Positions 48,520 to 60,779 of a DNA stretch of 64,000 nt are shown one piece after another; the stretch's first letter is position 1, and every line of letters starts with the position of its first letter. Below the pieces are notes generated by a model that was not told where the DNA came from, made no database searches, and was given only the letters and a program-made list of their open reading frames with translations. The translations under genes and the position numbers were made by a program. The stretch spans positions 207,501 to 271,500 of the forward strand of contig JARHVA010004906.1 in the NCBI GenBank assembly GCA_037957365.1. Reading direction: 5' to 3'. This DNA comes from Torreya grandis (Eukaryota > Streptophyta > Pinopsida > Cupressales > Taxaceae).

Positions 48520-49855
48520 TGAATTTTATATTATATTTCAAAAAGGGAAGAAGAAGAAACTAAATATGGGTATGGTTGAAAAATTTGTTTGATTGTGTTC
48601 ACATTGAATCAGATGATTGTAAAGAGCTCCTCTTTGGCTTGGGTGGATGATCTAAAAATAGAACAACACTAAAGCAAATGGTTGGTTAGATAGATAGCTG
48701 AGTGGATTGTCTAGCATTAGCTAGATCCCAAAATCAAGAGCTTCCTCAGGGGCTATCAATCTACACATTTTAAATAATTAAGTTTATAAACAAAATAGAA
48801 ATTGATTGCATCAATAATCAAAAAGTTACTAAAATTGAATACAAGAATTGCTTGCTAAAGAAAAATATTATAAATGACTAATATAGCAATAAGAAAGTCA
48901 ATACTAATGCTAAATGGCTTGGGTCTACTTCAAAAAATTAGGCATAGGTTTATGAATAGGCAGGGACATAGAGAATTAGATTTGGTTGAGGGTAGGTAGT
49001 TAGAAATAGATTTTTGTTATTTCCTACCATAGTGACCATCGGTGGTTAAGGTGACCATCGGTGGTCAAGGTGACCATTGGCAGTTGGAAAGACCATCGAT
49101 GGTTACTATGTGTAGGTATAGATTGGTAAATAGTTAGATGATGGGATCCCAAAGTTGGATTCTGAGAGATGGCTTAGTGTTGGGATGATTGTAAAAGGAA
49201 AATAAAGTAAACGAATATCAAAAAACAAATACTTATCTTGAAGAAGGTTGATCGGGTGGGTACTTCAGGTGGCTGACTCATTGATGGAGTCTAACATGAT
49301 TCTAGTAGAGTAATGTTACTTGATGCTTTGGTAGAGTGGTGGAATCAAGTTGGCCCTCTGATGTGATGACTAGATCTTTGGATCACTCATGATGATTGAC
49401 CTATAATAAAGAAACTTTAGATGCACAAGCTCTTGATAATAATTGGTGATGGATTTCACCTCCGTACTCTTCTCTTCTTATAGGCATAGGTAAGAGGTTC
49501 AAGTGGATTTTTAACTGGGTTACCTAATTATAACTCACTTATGCATGAATTTGCACATGGATTTAGATGAACTATTTTTATAAAAATAAGGTGGGTGGTT
49601 TTCATGTTATTAATTAAGGAGGTCCACCCTGACCATTGATGATCAAGGTGACCATCGGTAGTCATTGTAAATATCAATGGTCAAGGGCTAAGGCAAAGAG
49701 TGGGTAAAGGGGTATGTTAAGTCATTTGGTCAATCCTAATTTGGGTTAGGCTTGGTTAGGAGTAGAAGGGCCAGATTGGTCCCAAGGGGGTGCTAAGGTG
49801 GTCTAGGGGAGTTTAGACATTCAAAATCATGGTATGCAGATTTTTGATGTCTACA
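48520..49855 (-). repeat. Element A 5' LTR
   Basis: Direct repeat of 20,939-22,243, including the motif cluster at 49,027-49,105 and the TGTAGACATC start on the - strand. Confidence 0.9.
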
Positions 49856-50949
49856 CATATCACATATCACACATTCTATAAATTTTACTATGGTTTCATG
49901 ATTCATGGCATGCATCAATTATATACTCTATGATCACTCTAGTGCCATGATGTATATTATACATACACTAATTTTATGCTTCAATGAAATATATTTATAA
50001 AATATGTTTCATATGATAATCTTATGTTCAATAGTATGAATGTAATTACTTTTAAATATTCAGAGTGTTATATCTTTTAGATGTGCTTTCTTTTAAGATT
50101 AATGACTTGGAAGGTACATCTCTCATCTCAAATAAGGCCATCACAATGGGATTGCTTGGAATATTCAAGCCTCATGAGCAAAAATTTGAGATTTATAACA
50201 ATATACAATTTTTAAAATGGAAATATGATTCAACATTTTTATATTATGGGGGCATGTGGCATGTATATGCACTAGTTCTTATAGTTACAAATTCAAAATT
50301 TACAAGTTGGAAAGGTTTAAAAAGTTTTCATAGGTGGAAAAGTTCAAAAATTTGAAAGTTTCAATTATAGTTTTAAAATATAATTTCAATACATCATAGA
50401 TATAGGGGCACGCTATTCATTTATGTTCACATTTATACCATAATATTTTAAAAATTCTTAAGTTTCATGTTTCAAATTTTAAATAGAATCTTTATCCATT
50501 TTTAGTGAGATGATTCATCTTAGTTTCAAGTGGACCACATTAGAGTTTAGTGACACTTAACATATATGGTTTCACTTTTTCAATATGTATCAAGCCATGG
50601 CTCATGGTTGTGTCTCTTTAAATATTTTTAAAAAAGTACTCTATACAATCAAATGATATTTGGAGCATACAATATTTCTAACTCAAGATCATTCAATGGT
50701 TTTAAAAATAAGATTTGATCACTCTCAATTCACCACAATTCAACACTTCTCTAAATGTCCCAATAAGAAGGCACACAATTTTCTATATATAAAGTTACAA
50801 GCCAATTTTATCTCCTTGCTCTCTTTTTTACATTACAAATAGAAATTTTCAAATTTTCAATATGAGTAAATATTAATTTTAGTGGCATTGATGTAGGTTT
50901 CTTACATTAAGGCATATTTCACAATCAAGATTCACATCCAAATATAAAA
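49856..50949. other. AT-rich region without recognisable gene
   Basis: Flank of element A, originally continuous with 20,331-20,938. ORFs of 96 and 60 codons (50,065 and 50,660) match nothing I know and lack a supporting context. Confidence 0.45.
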
Positions 50950-52250
50950 TGTCTATACACACTCAATTTCACATCTAATTTACTCTATCAGTTTCACTTT
51001 ATGAACCACTAGAATAAAGTGGGTGTAAATATAGACACATAAACTTAATCATTAAATGCTTGACAATTTTTATTCCTGACATCCTTACCCTTGGTCTATT
51101 CACCATTTTGCTAACTTGTAATATATAAGATAGTCTTCACTATATTTTAAGCACTAAAATATCATAAATACATACCTATTATAATCACATTCATCCTTGT
51201 TTAGTCCATAGGGTCCTATTAGACCTGTACCACCTGTCTCTAGTCTTTTATGAAAATTCTATACTAGTCAGATAGGTGCACACTATAGTCTTGTCCCCTT
51301 GTGCAACCTTGTCTATTATGCTCCAAATATAATTTTTCAAATTGAAACATTACACAATGTATTTCCCACACATATTATAAGGTTACTGAATTTTTTCTTA
51401 ATATTATCTTATAAAACCACATCATAATTACTCATTATAACCTCATCGAATCTCTCTAGTAAAATCATTACACACTACAAAAAAGAGCACTATTTTTTCT
51501 TATTTCAAATCTACAAAATTATAGAAGTCAATATCAAAGTATAAATATTGTTTATTGTAGGTTAAAGGCATTTATTATCAATAATTTCAATCAATCATCT
51601 AGCTAAAGTCATTCTAGTTACATAATCATGGATCACACAATCACTCTAGAAAGGAAAACTACATCAACCTAAGGCCCATTTTTTATATTTAGGTAACAAT
51701 CAGTTACAAGGGGTTTTTGAGTCCATCACAACTATTCTTACTAACACATTTTTACTCCCTTTTGGTATTTAATTTCTATCTAGTGTATATGTAGGACTAG
51801 GGATTTATATTGGCAAGCCTTCTACATGACATATTGACACATTAAGATCAACAATAAACTTTCATAAACTATCACAAATGTATAGATCAATAAATTAAGA
51901 ATACAGTCAACCAAGACATAGATTTAGTATCAAGACAAGGTTATAGTTCACCCATGTCCACATCTTGTGGACTTGTCCCAATAAACTACAAATTACTATT
52001 TTCTAACATAATTGTGTTTGTAGGTCACTTCATATAGTTTGTACTTATAAACACTTTACATAGTCAAATCTTTTTTTTTTAAGGGACACTCTCTAATCCT
52101 AGTCAAATTTACTATTTTTCACAAGTTCTTTATTTCTATAAATTCTATATTTGACTATAATTTAGTATCAGATAAGTACATATCAACATTTCTATTTGAA
52201 TTGTTTAATTACATTAGTTGAAGTACTTCTTAAATTCAAAGGGTTAAACA
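50950..52250 (+). repeat. LTR-like direct repeat, left copy
   Basis: Diverged direct repeat of about 60,780-61,979. Shared blocks include the ACATAAACTTAATCATTAAA region (51,040) and the TCATGGATCACACAATCACT region (51,627). It ends TTAAACA, like the right copy. It is probably the 3' LTR or a solo LTR of an old AT-rich family; no PBS follows it. The start of the repeat could not be fixed. Confidence 0.55.
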
Positions 52251-54198
52251 ATACCAAGTGCACCAACAAAGCATAAATTTTGGAGCATAAATTTTTAATG
52301 CAAATTTTCATAATTTTTCAATAAAATATTTTAAAATTAGGGGAAATTTCAAAAATTTGAAGTTTCATTCTAGGTGGTTATTTCTTGCTTTTGAAAAAAA
52401 AAACATTTTTGGCAAAATTTGCGATAGAATATTGTGTTAGGTGATTATTTTTTGTTATTTTTTTGAAATGGTACATTATAATGTGAGTTTAATTATATCA
52501 TAATATAAAAAAATTAATACAAAAAATAATATATAAAATATTTAATGAATCATTGTAGAATATGTTGTGTTGTAGATGCCAATAACATAGATGACCACAA
52601 AAAATCTTATTAATATATTTATTAAATTTCAAATATTTCATTAAAAATAATTTAAAAATGAATTAAAATAAAATTATATAATTATGACATTTAATGAATT
52701 TAAAATTCAATGGCCTAAATTTAAATTTTAAATCTAATAGTAAAAATTTAATCAATCATACAACAAATTCATGAACGTTACCAAATTAAATTTATCAATT
52801 ATGGTTTTATAGGAACCACAACTAATAATTCATTAATGTTATATTTGAAAATTTTAATTACATCTATAATTATTTAATATAGGTCATCATGCTTAACATT
52901 TTCATTGTCATGTATGTCATTATCATCCTTGTTGTTATCCATGTCCTCATCTTATGGATGGTGTGATGTTCCCTTCAAAACAAATAAACATATAAATATC
53001 AATAATATAGTTTATAATGAAAATATTAAAATGTTTCTTTTTCAATAAAAATACATCTCAAAAAATCTAATTGAAAACATTTAATTCCCTAAAAAAATAG
53101 TTGTCACTTACACTAAGATTGGCAAATTTTAAAACTAAACTAGGGATGCATTTCTCCTATGGACTCCATTTATGTTAAATTACAGCTCAACTAGTATTTA
53201 TTGGTCATTCTTGACATAATTGTGAAGTCTAATCTAATCCATAAGTTTGATATTTAACTACATTCTATAATGGTCAAAATATAAGATTATTTGAAAGCAC
53301 ATCTAGCTATGAAAATACCCACACCCAAATAATTAGATAAATAGATAAATATGATTTCTATAGTGGAATATAATATACATAATTAATTAATTGTATATAT
53401 AACCATAAAATATGATGAAAATTTTATTTTTATCTCTTAAATTAATGAAAAAACTAGTATGGTGTTTATAATTTGTTGCACAACAAGTTGTTGACCAAGT
53501 TGTTATTTCTCCTCATCAAATCAGGTCAAACTTTCATACCATTTGTGTCTTCTTCCTTAATTATTCCCTTTCATTCTTTGTGGGTTCTCTTTACCTCCAA
53601 TTTGGTCGATAAATAGAGAAATATGATTTTTTTTAGTGGCATATAAGACATGTGATTAAAAATATTTGAATGGACCCCTCATATATGATGAAAATTTTTG
53701 ATGGCTACTAAATAGAGAATTATGATTTTTTTGAGTGGAATATAAGAGAAGTGTTTAAAAATATTTGAATGGACCCTTCATATTTGATGAAAATTGTTGC
53801 TTTTCTCTATTATGGTAAAGAAAAAAATAAGATATTTTTTATGTTATATTAATGAAAAAAAGAGTTAATATTGGTATGGTTATTTTATTTTTATTTTATA
53901 CCTATTTTATTTTTATTTTATACCAATTTTATTTTTTTCCTTCCTTTTATTTTAGTTCCCCCTTTATGGCTTCTCCTTCACTCCTATCTATCCATAAACA
54001 AGAGAAATATGAAAAAATTAGAGTGAGAGCTAAAAGACATATTTACATAACTATAAATGGACCCTCAAATATGATTAAAAATGTTTTTTTCCTCTCCTTG
54101 TTAGTTTTCTCTAAGATAAAGGGAAAAAAAATATAAGAAATGACCTTATACATGTATGTGTGTGTGTGTTATGGATTGATCAAACTCAAAATTTGACC
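52251..54198. other. Very AT-rich region, no gene
   Basis: Holds poly-A/T runs and a diverged repeat of about 95 bp at 53,330-54,090. No coding motif on either strand. Confidence 0.55.
53330..54090. repeat. About 95-bp diverged tandem repeat
   Basis: Two adjacent copies at about 53,609-53,703 and 53,704-53,799 share AATAGAGAAATATGATTTTT and AATATTTGAATGGACCC. Weaker copies start near 53,335 and 53,995. Confidence 0.65.
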
Positions 54199-54203
54199 TA
54201 AAA

Positions 54204-55990
54204 TGATGCAGGACCATCTTATAAGGACACTAAAGTGGACTCATTTTTGTCTTAGAATAGTTTATTGAGTTTTTTTATAGGTTTTATAGGTCCTAAGTTA
54301 TCTTAAGGTGTGTTCTAGGTTGTCCAAAGCTGCATAAAATTTGAATTATAGCTTTTCCTGCCAAAATTCCTTTTTTGAAAATTTGAATTTTCCAAGCCTT
54401 GTAGAAGGAATTTCATGTATTTTTGAAGGTTTAAATGTATATAAAAAATGTCTAAGAGGTTTTAATACTATGATAATTTCCATAACATGTTCTTTATCCT
54501 ATAGTCAAGGTCCTATATTGGTCATCTTGTGTAAAACATGAATAATACAATGTAACTAAAGTGACCTCTTAGAGGGAAAAGATCCCAAGAATTAGTTATT
54601 CACCTTCTTGGAGTTTATTGAGTAATTTTTTGGTTTTTAATAACATATTTAATTGATTATGTTGATGAATAGATATGGAAATAAATATTTTATTGAGTGA
54701 TGACTATCTATGGTGTAAAATTTTTGTATATTGAATTTGCATGGCTGAGAACAAAGCACAAGGTGTGCTTAGATGATCAATTTGGTAATATTTTTTTTTA
54801 ACAATTTATATATCAAGTTATTATCAATTTATATTCTCTAATTTGAGACAAGGAACGTTATTAAGCTGGAAGAAGTCAATGTTTTTGGAGACAGTCAAGT
54901 CTATCAACAGGGTATTCATACACACAGTTTGTTCAAAGAATAACTTGAGATTTTAATCCTTTATTCACTTGAGTAATATGGATAATGATAAGTGTAAAAA
55001 ATTTATTAATATAGTGAATAATATTGTTTCAATATATATTTTATCAAATATTGGTCTTGTTCCATTCTAGTTATAAATCTTGCTCATTGTTAGCACATAG
55101 TCCATAACTCAAAATTTTGTAGACTAAGTTATTTTGTATTGAATCTTGTTTTGGATTCAAATGTGATTGAGAAGAGTTTATTATGGTTATATAAGTGTTT
55201 TTTAAAAATATAATAGGTTATAGAGTCTTCAGATGTTGAAAATATTATAAAACCCTGCATACCCATGTTCTAAATAGCAGAATACAGTCAAAAGGGAATG
55301 GGATTTCTTGTTTGTACATGATCTGAATGTTATAGGATCATGAACATTAAAATAAAAAGTTTTAATAACTTCTTATAGACCTATTTAAATAATTATATTG
55401 ACTTGAAACTATTGGTAGACCATTATAGATAATTTTATGCAGTCTTAGCCTGTATAGTGGCATCAAACCTTGGTTTTTAGGGGTTTGACATTATAGGGAG
55501 AATCAACCCTTAAAAATTCAAAAATAAATTAATATTGTGTTTTTTAGTGTTTACTAAGTGAATAATTAATTTCTAGACCTGTATAGACCTTGGTATATGG
55601 ATTTCTAGAGAGAGGTTTTATGGAAGGGCTAAAAGAGGCCTAATTGGGTAGGCTTAAAGAGAGAAAGTGGACCTAGGGAGAGAATTAGGTCACCAAAATT
55701 GACACATAGGTGTGTCATAAATACTTGTAATTTTCCTATACAAATCCATTTATAGTCAAAAAAAGCTACAAGAAGTGTAAATTATTTAGGCAGGGAAGTG
55801 TTGGAGACAGTTACAAGGGGATAGAGAGAGTTATTATGAGACTATTATGATCAATATAAAGAATTGGTATTCTCAAAATAGTCTATTGATCCTATACTTT
55901 TTTATGGTGAATGGTTTCATAAGCTTGAGACTAGGAAAGTGATCCATTGATCAAAGACAAGTATGAGAAACTTATGCTAGCTCTGCATCA
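54204..55990 (+). repeat. Element F 5' LTR
   Basis: 1,787 bp, starts TGATGCAGG and ends TCTGCATCA. Repeated at 58,458-60,297. A small ORF (54,341-54,541) is broken in the other LTR and is not coding. Confidence 0.93.
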
Positions 55991-55993
55991 TTT

Positions 55994-56004
55994 TGGTATC
56001 AGAG
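55994..56004 (+). other. Element F primer-binding site
   Basis: TGGTATCAGAG, an exact match to the core of the initiator Met tRNA primer-binding site, three bases after the LTR. Confidence 0.92.
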
Positions 56005-56048
56005 AATAAAGTTTAGAGGATAAGTTAAGGAGGATATTATATAATCTA

Positions 56049-57100
56049 TGATACCAATACAACCTACTATAGCTCAAAGAATGCAACAGACCATGGTAAA
56101 TATGGTCATAGAGATGAAGAATATGCAGGCAAGAATGGAAGCTATGGAGATAGCCCAAAGAATAAGGGTTATAGTTGAAGATGATTACTAATAGAGAAGA
56201 ATAATCTCCTAGATAATAAGAGGAGGAAGAAAGTGAAAATAGAGTGGAAGAAATATTGGTCAAATATATGATGAAGATGGGTTCAAAACTAAAGTTGGAT
56301 GTGCCAATGTATGAAGGCAATCTCAATACAGATGAATTGGTGGATTGGATATCAGCCATGAAAAACTATTTTGAGTATGAAGAAGTGAATGACACCAATA
56401 AATTCAAATTTGTAGTGACAATATTGAAGGGACATGATTATTTGTGGTGGGATGGAATCTAGGAAGAGAGAAGGAAAAGAGGTAAGGCAAAGATCCAATC
56501 ATGGGACAGGATGGTGATGAATATGAAGGGAAAGTTCATTCCCAAGGACTACCACACACTTTTTTACGAGATTGAAAAATCTCAGACAAAATTAGAATTA
56601 ATTGAAGGAGTATACAAAATAATTTCATAGGTTGACAATTAGAATAGGCCACTTACAAGAGGATGATGAAAATGTAGCATGGTACTTAGATGGTCTTAAG
56701 TTTTCCATACAAGATGAGATCATCATTATAAATTTGAAAATAGTATAAGAATCTTGTCAAGAAACCTTGAAATATGAATAAAATTTGGCAACAAGGCACA
56801 CATAGCAATCAAGAGGAAGAGGAAAAAAAATGAGAGGAAGAGGAAAGTATGAGGGTAAGAATGCATATGAAGAAGGTGAAATTAGTGTACAAAGGTATGA
56901 GACATAACCAATAGGTGGTTATATGGGAATAAGGCCATACTAAAAAGGTGGAGATGCATCTAGAGGAAGAGGGACTAGTGGATTCATAGGAAAGTGCTTC
57001 AAATTCAATAAGGATGCATGTCATAAATATTGGGAATGTCTAGAGGAGCAACAAGAAAGAACACATAGAAGTGAAAGTAGAAATCAAGTGTTTTAGCCTA
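56049..57100 (+). pseudogene. Element F gag
   Basis: The N-terminal segment from ATG 56,049 is Met/Gln/Ala-rich and helical in character. The core gag domain reads LKLDVPMYEGNLNTDELVDW, then MKNYFEYEEVNDTNKFKFVV and LKGHDYLWWDGI (56,290-56,460). Next come SWDRMVMNMKGKFIPKDYHT and, after a frame change, further gag text. An Arg/Gly-rich stretch precedes a degenerate zinc knuckle, CFKFNKDACHKYWEC (57,000). Family: Ty3/gypsy. Several stops; not functional. Confidence 0.85.
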
Positions 57101-57149
57101 TAGAGGAATAAGTGTTGGATCAACTTCACATCTAGAATAACCTGAAGAA

Positions 57150-57650
57150 GGAGAATCCCTCTTGATGAGGAGAACATTGTTGAAGCCACCAAAGGAGAAA
57201 GAACTTACTCAATGGAAAACACTCTTCAAAACAACATGTAAGTCCCATGATAAATGTTTTAAGATGATCATAGATTCAGGGAGCATATATAATTTAGTTC
57301 CAAATTAAATGGTAAGTAAGCTTGGCCTCAAAAGATTACCACACCCTTCACCTTACAAAGTTTATTGGATTCAAAAGGGTTATCATGTGTTTATCAATAA
57401 ACAATGTTTAGTATATTTTGATATTAGTACTTAAAAAGATCAGGTTATGTGTGATATCATCCTAATGGATGTTTGTCATGTACTTCTAGGAATGCCTTGG
57501 TAGTTTTATGGGTCAACTAGTCATGATGGGGTGAAGAAAACTTACTCTTTAGAACATAAGGGCAACAAAAACACATTGTTTCCTTTGAATAAGGATGATC
57601 AGATTAGTGTTGTCTATTCTAAGATGTTGATTATAGGTCATAAGGAGTTA
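57150..57650 (+). pseudogene. Element F aspartic protease
   Basis: Reads CFKMIIDSGSIYNLVP (active site DSG near 57,275), then KLGLKRLPHPSPYKVYWIQK, then VMCDIILMDVCHVLLGMPW and KKTYSLEHKGNKNTLFPLN. This is a near-complete gypsy protease pattern. Downstream, where RT would be expected, no RT motif follows. Confidence 0.85.
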
Positions 57651-57659
57651 ATGTAGCAA

Positions 57660-58400
57660 GTATAAGATATGTATATATGGATGAACAACCCAAGGAGATT
57701 GTGGCAACCCAAGATGAGAAGTGTGAACCTTTGATGAGTAAGAGTTTTTCAAGTATGTATGTAACTGAGTTGTTTCCAATTTTGTCTTAGCACTTGATAA
57801 TGATTTCATGTTATTATTTTATAAAATTAATGGCATCCAAGTTCAAATTCTTGAGAGAGAGTCTTAAACAATAAAGAGATGACAATGAGATGAGTAACAT
57901 GTAACAAGTACATGAAGGATAGTCAAGTGAAATAAATCTTATGAGAGTGTCAAATCATGAAAATGAAATTTTGGAAAATAACATGTAGTCCTTGTATATG
58001 TAGGTGAAAGAGGGAAGTTATGATGGTGATATACAACAGCAAACTAAGAATCAATACAAGCATGTGGCATGCAAAGACCAAAAGGATGATATACATGAGG
58101 TGAAATGGATAAATAAAGAAGAATGGATGAAATAAAAAGAATATATATTTACATCAGAATTTTATCATGGAAATAAGGATATTTTGGATCATTTTGAAGG
58201 ATTGGAAGCATGGTACACACATTCAAGTCAAGAAGCAAATATCAACAACTATGCTTTACTTAACAATTTTCTTGCATGTGTAGGTACACCATTCAAGAAG
58301 ATGAAACAAAGAAGGCCTAAATATGGTGCCCAATAACATGTTCAACTCTATGAGAGGAAATTATAAATAGATACCTTATATAATGAGGTACAATGCAATT
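57660..58400 (+). pseudogene. Unrecognised coding-like segment of element F
   Basis: After protease the frame gives text that looks coding but matches no domain I know: YMDEQPKEIVATQDEKCEPL near 57,670, and near 58,100-58,370 EVKWINKEEWM, TSEFYHGNKDILDHFEGLEA, WYTHSSQEANINNYALLNNF and TPFKKMKQRRPKYGAQ. It is not RT, RNase H or integrase. It may be a captured host fragment or the tail of a lost polyprotein. Confidence 0.4.
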
Positions 58401-58442
58401 AGATATGAACATACACCAAGTCAATAGCTATGGTAAACATTC

Positions 58443-58457
58443 TTTAGCTTGGGAGTA
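58443..58457 (+). other. Element F polypurine tract
   Basis: TTAGCTTGGGAGTA sits directly before the 3' LTR start TGATTTAGG. It is imperfect, but its position is right. Confidence 0.55.
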
Positions 58458-60297
58458 TGATTTAGGGGCATCCTATAAGGACCTAAAAGTGGACTCATTT
58501 TTGTCTTAGAATAGTTTATTGAGTTTTTCATATGTGTTAAAATTCATAAGTTGTCTTAAGGTGTGGTCTAGGTTGTCCAAAGTTGCATAAACTTTAAATT
58601 CTAGCTTTCCCTGCCAAAATGCCTCTTTTTGAAAATTTGAATTTTCCAAGCCTTTTCTAAGGACTTTCATGTATTTGTGAAGTTGGAAAGGTTTATAAAA
58701 CATGTATAATATATTTCAATACTATTATAAGTTCCATAACATGTTATTTATCCTATAGTGAAGGTCATATATTGGTCATCTTGTGTAAAACATGAATAAT
58801 GCAATGTAACTAAAGTGACCTCTCAAAGGGAAAAGATCCCAAGAATTAGTTATGCACCTTCTTTGAGTTTCTTGTTTTAGTTATTGGTTTTTAATCACAT
58901 ATTCCAATTTATTATGTTGATGAATGGAGATAAAAATAAATATTTTGTTGAGTGATGACTATCTATGGTGTAAAAGTTCTATGTATTGAATTTACATAGC
59001 TAAGAGTATAGCACATGGTGTGCTTAGATGATCAATGTGGTAAGTAATTTTGATGACTGATTGATTTATCTTATTATGATAAAGTTATATTATCTAATTT
59101 TATATATGTAATGTTACTAATTTGGAAGAACTCATTATTTTTTAAGATAGTCAAGTTTGTCAATAGGGTATACATACACATAGTTTGTTCAAAGACTAAC
59201 TTGACATTTTGATCCTTTCTTCACTTGATTCCTATGGATAATGGGAATTTTAACACATGTATGAATATATTTATTAATATTTTTTTCAATATATATTTGA
59301 TCAAATATTGGTCTTGTTCCATTCTAGTTATAAATCTTACTCATTATTAGCACATAGTACACAACTTAGAATTTTGTAGACCAAGTTCTTTTGTATTGAA
59401 TATTTTTTTAGATTAAAATTTGATTTACAATACTTTATTATGGTTATATAATTTTTTTTTAAAACTCTAATAGGATATATATTCTTTAGATGTTGAAAAG
59501 ATAATGAAACTTTGCATACCCCTATTCTAGATAGCAAAATATAATCAAAAGGCACTAAGATTTCTAGTTTGTGCATGATTTGAATGTTATGGGACCATGA
59601 AAATTGAATTAAAAAGTTTTAATAACTTCATAAATACCTATTTCAATCATTTTATTGACTTTAAACTATTGGTAGATCATTATATATAATTTTATGCAGT
59701 CTCAGCCTGTACAGTAGACTCAAACCTTGGTTTTTAGGGTTTTGACCATATAGGGAGAATCAACACTTTTCAAAAAAAATTATAATATTGTGTATTTTAA
59801 TGTGACCTAAGTTAATAATTAATTTCTATACCTATATGTACCTTTTTATATAGATTTCTAGAGATAGGTTTTGTGGAAGGGCTAAAAGAGGCCTAATTAA
59901 GTAGGCTTAAAGAGAGAAAGTGTACCTAGGGAGAGAATTAGGTCACCAAAATTGACACATAGGTGTGTCTTAATAGGTAAAATGATAAAATATATTTTTC
60001 AAGTCATAAATACTTGTAATTTTTCTCATACAAGTCCATTTATAGTCAGAAAAATCTATAAGAAGTGCAAATTGTGTAGGTAGAGTTGCATAAGTGGAAG
60101 GGAAGTGTTGGAGATAGTTACAAGGATATAAAGATATTTATTATAATAATATTATTAGAAAGATAAATACTTGGTATTCTCAAAATATTCTATTGATATT
60201 ATACCTTTGTATCGTGAATGGTTTCATAAGCCTATGACTAGGAAAGTGATCCATTGATCAAAGACAAGTGTGAGAAACTTGTGCTAGATTTGCATCA
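58458..60297 (+). repeat. Element F 3' LTR
   Basis: 1,840 bp, matching 54,204-55,990 from TGATTTAGGGGCATCC to TTTGCATCA. Confidence 0.93.
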
Positions 60298-60302
60298 TAA
60301 AA

Positions 60303-60779
60303 TCATATAATATTTACCATTACACAACATAATTTTTAATAAAAACATATTTCATGGTCTCTTGATGTAAATTACGATGGAAATTCCTTTAAAATTTATG
60401 TTACAACATGGAAAATACATTCATTAAAATCATTTTATGTAAATTATGACATAAGTTTGAGAAAATGTGTGTAAAAAATTGTTTTGTTCATAAATTACAT
60501 TAATGCTTTAGGTTTGTGCAAGTGGCAAGAAATGGAAAAATATACTAGTGCTCTATGTAATCCCTCATGATTATGTAAGACTAAATATTTCTATAAAATA
60601 AATAATAAAGATAAGAAGCTATGGAAAGATGATTTTTTTTAAATATTATATTCACACAAATAAAGTTGGAAAAATATGGATTCAAATTTATATTTTCATA
60701 AAAAATATAAATATGGATTCAAATTTATATTTTCATAAAAAAATCTAAATATGGATTCAAATTTATATTTTCATAAAAA
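60303..60779. other. AT-rich flank of element F with a short tandem repeat
   Basis: Continuous with 54,198 before F inserted. Near its end, three copies of a unit of about 40 bp (ATGGATTCAAATTTATATTT plus TTCATAAAAAA) lie at about 60,672-60,781. No gene. Confidence 0.6.

Larger units (their letters stand above)
20939..49855 (-). mobile_element. Element A: Tat-type Ty3/gypsy retrotransposon with antisense PMD passenger
   Basis: Bounded by direct repeats 20,939-22,243 and 48,520-49,855 that start TGAATTT and end GTCTACA on the + strand (TGTAGACA at the start on the element's strand). A PBS-like site follows the 5' LTR and a PPT precedes the 3' LTR, both on the - strand. Domain order is gag, protease, RT, RNase H, second RNase H, integrase, then a long 3' region with an antisense gene remnant. 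Element B inserted in gag; without it A would be about 16.7 kb, a length typical of Tat/Ogre relatives. No matching 5-bp target duplication is visible at the ends I chose. Confidence 0.85.
54204..60297 (+). mobile_element. Element F: complete gag-protease-only Ty3/gypsy element
   Basis: LTRs 54,204-55,990 and 58,458-60,297, flanked by an exact 5-bp duplication TAAAA (54,199-54,203 and 60,298-60,302). A PBS matching initiator Met tRNA follows the 5' LTR and a short purine tract precedes the 3' LTR. The 2.5-kb interior codes for gag and protease remnants plus an unknown segment, but no RT, RNase H or integrase, so F was non-autonomous. The LTRs differ by many substitutions, so it is not young. 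Confidence 0.93.

Noticed and set aside
50065..50355. 96-codon ORF on the + strand
   Set aside because: AT-rich, no recognised motif, no second copy to support conservation.
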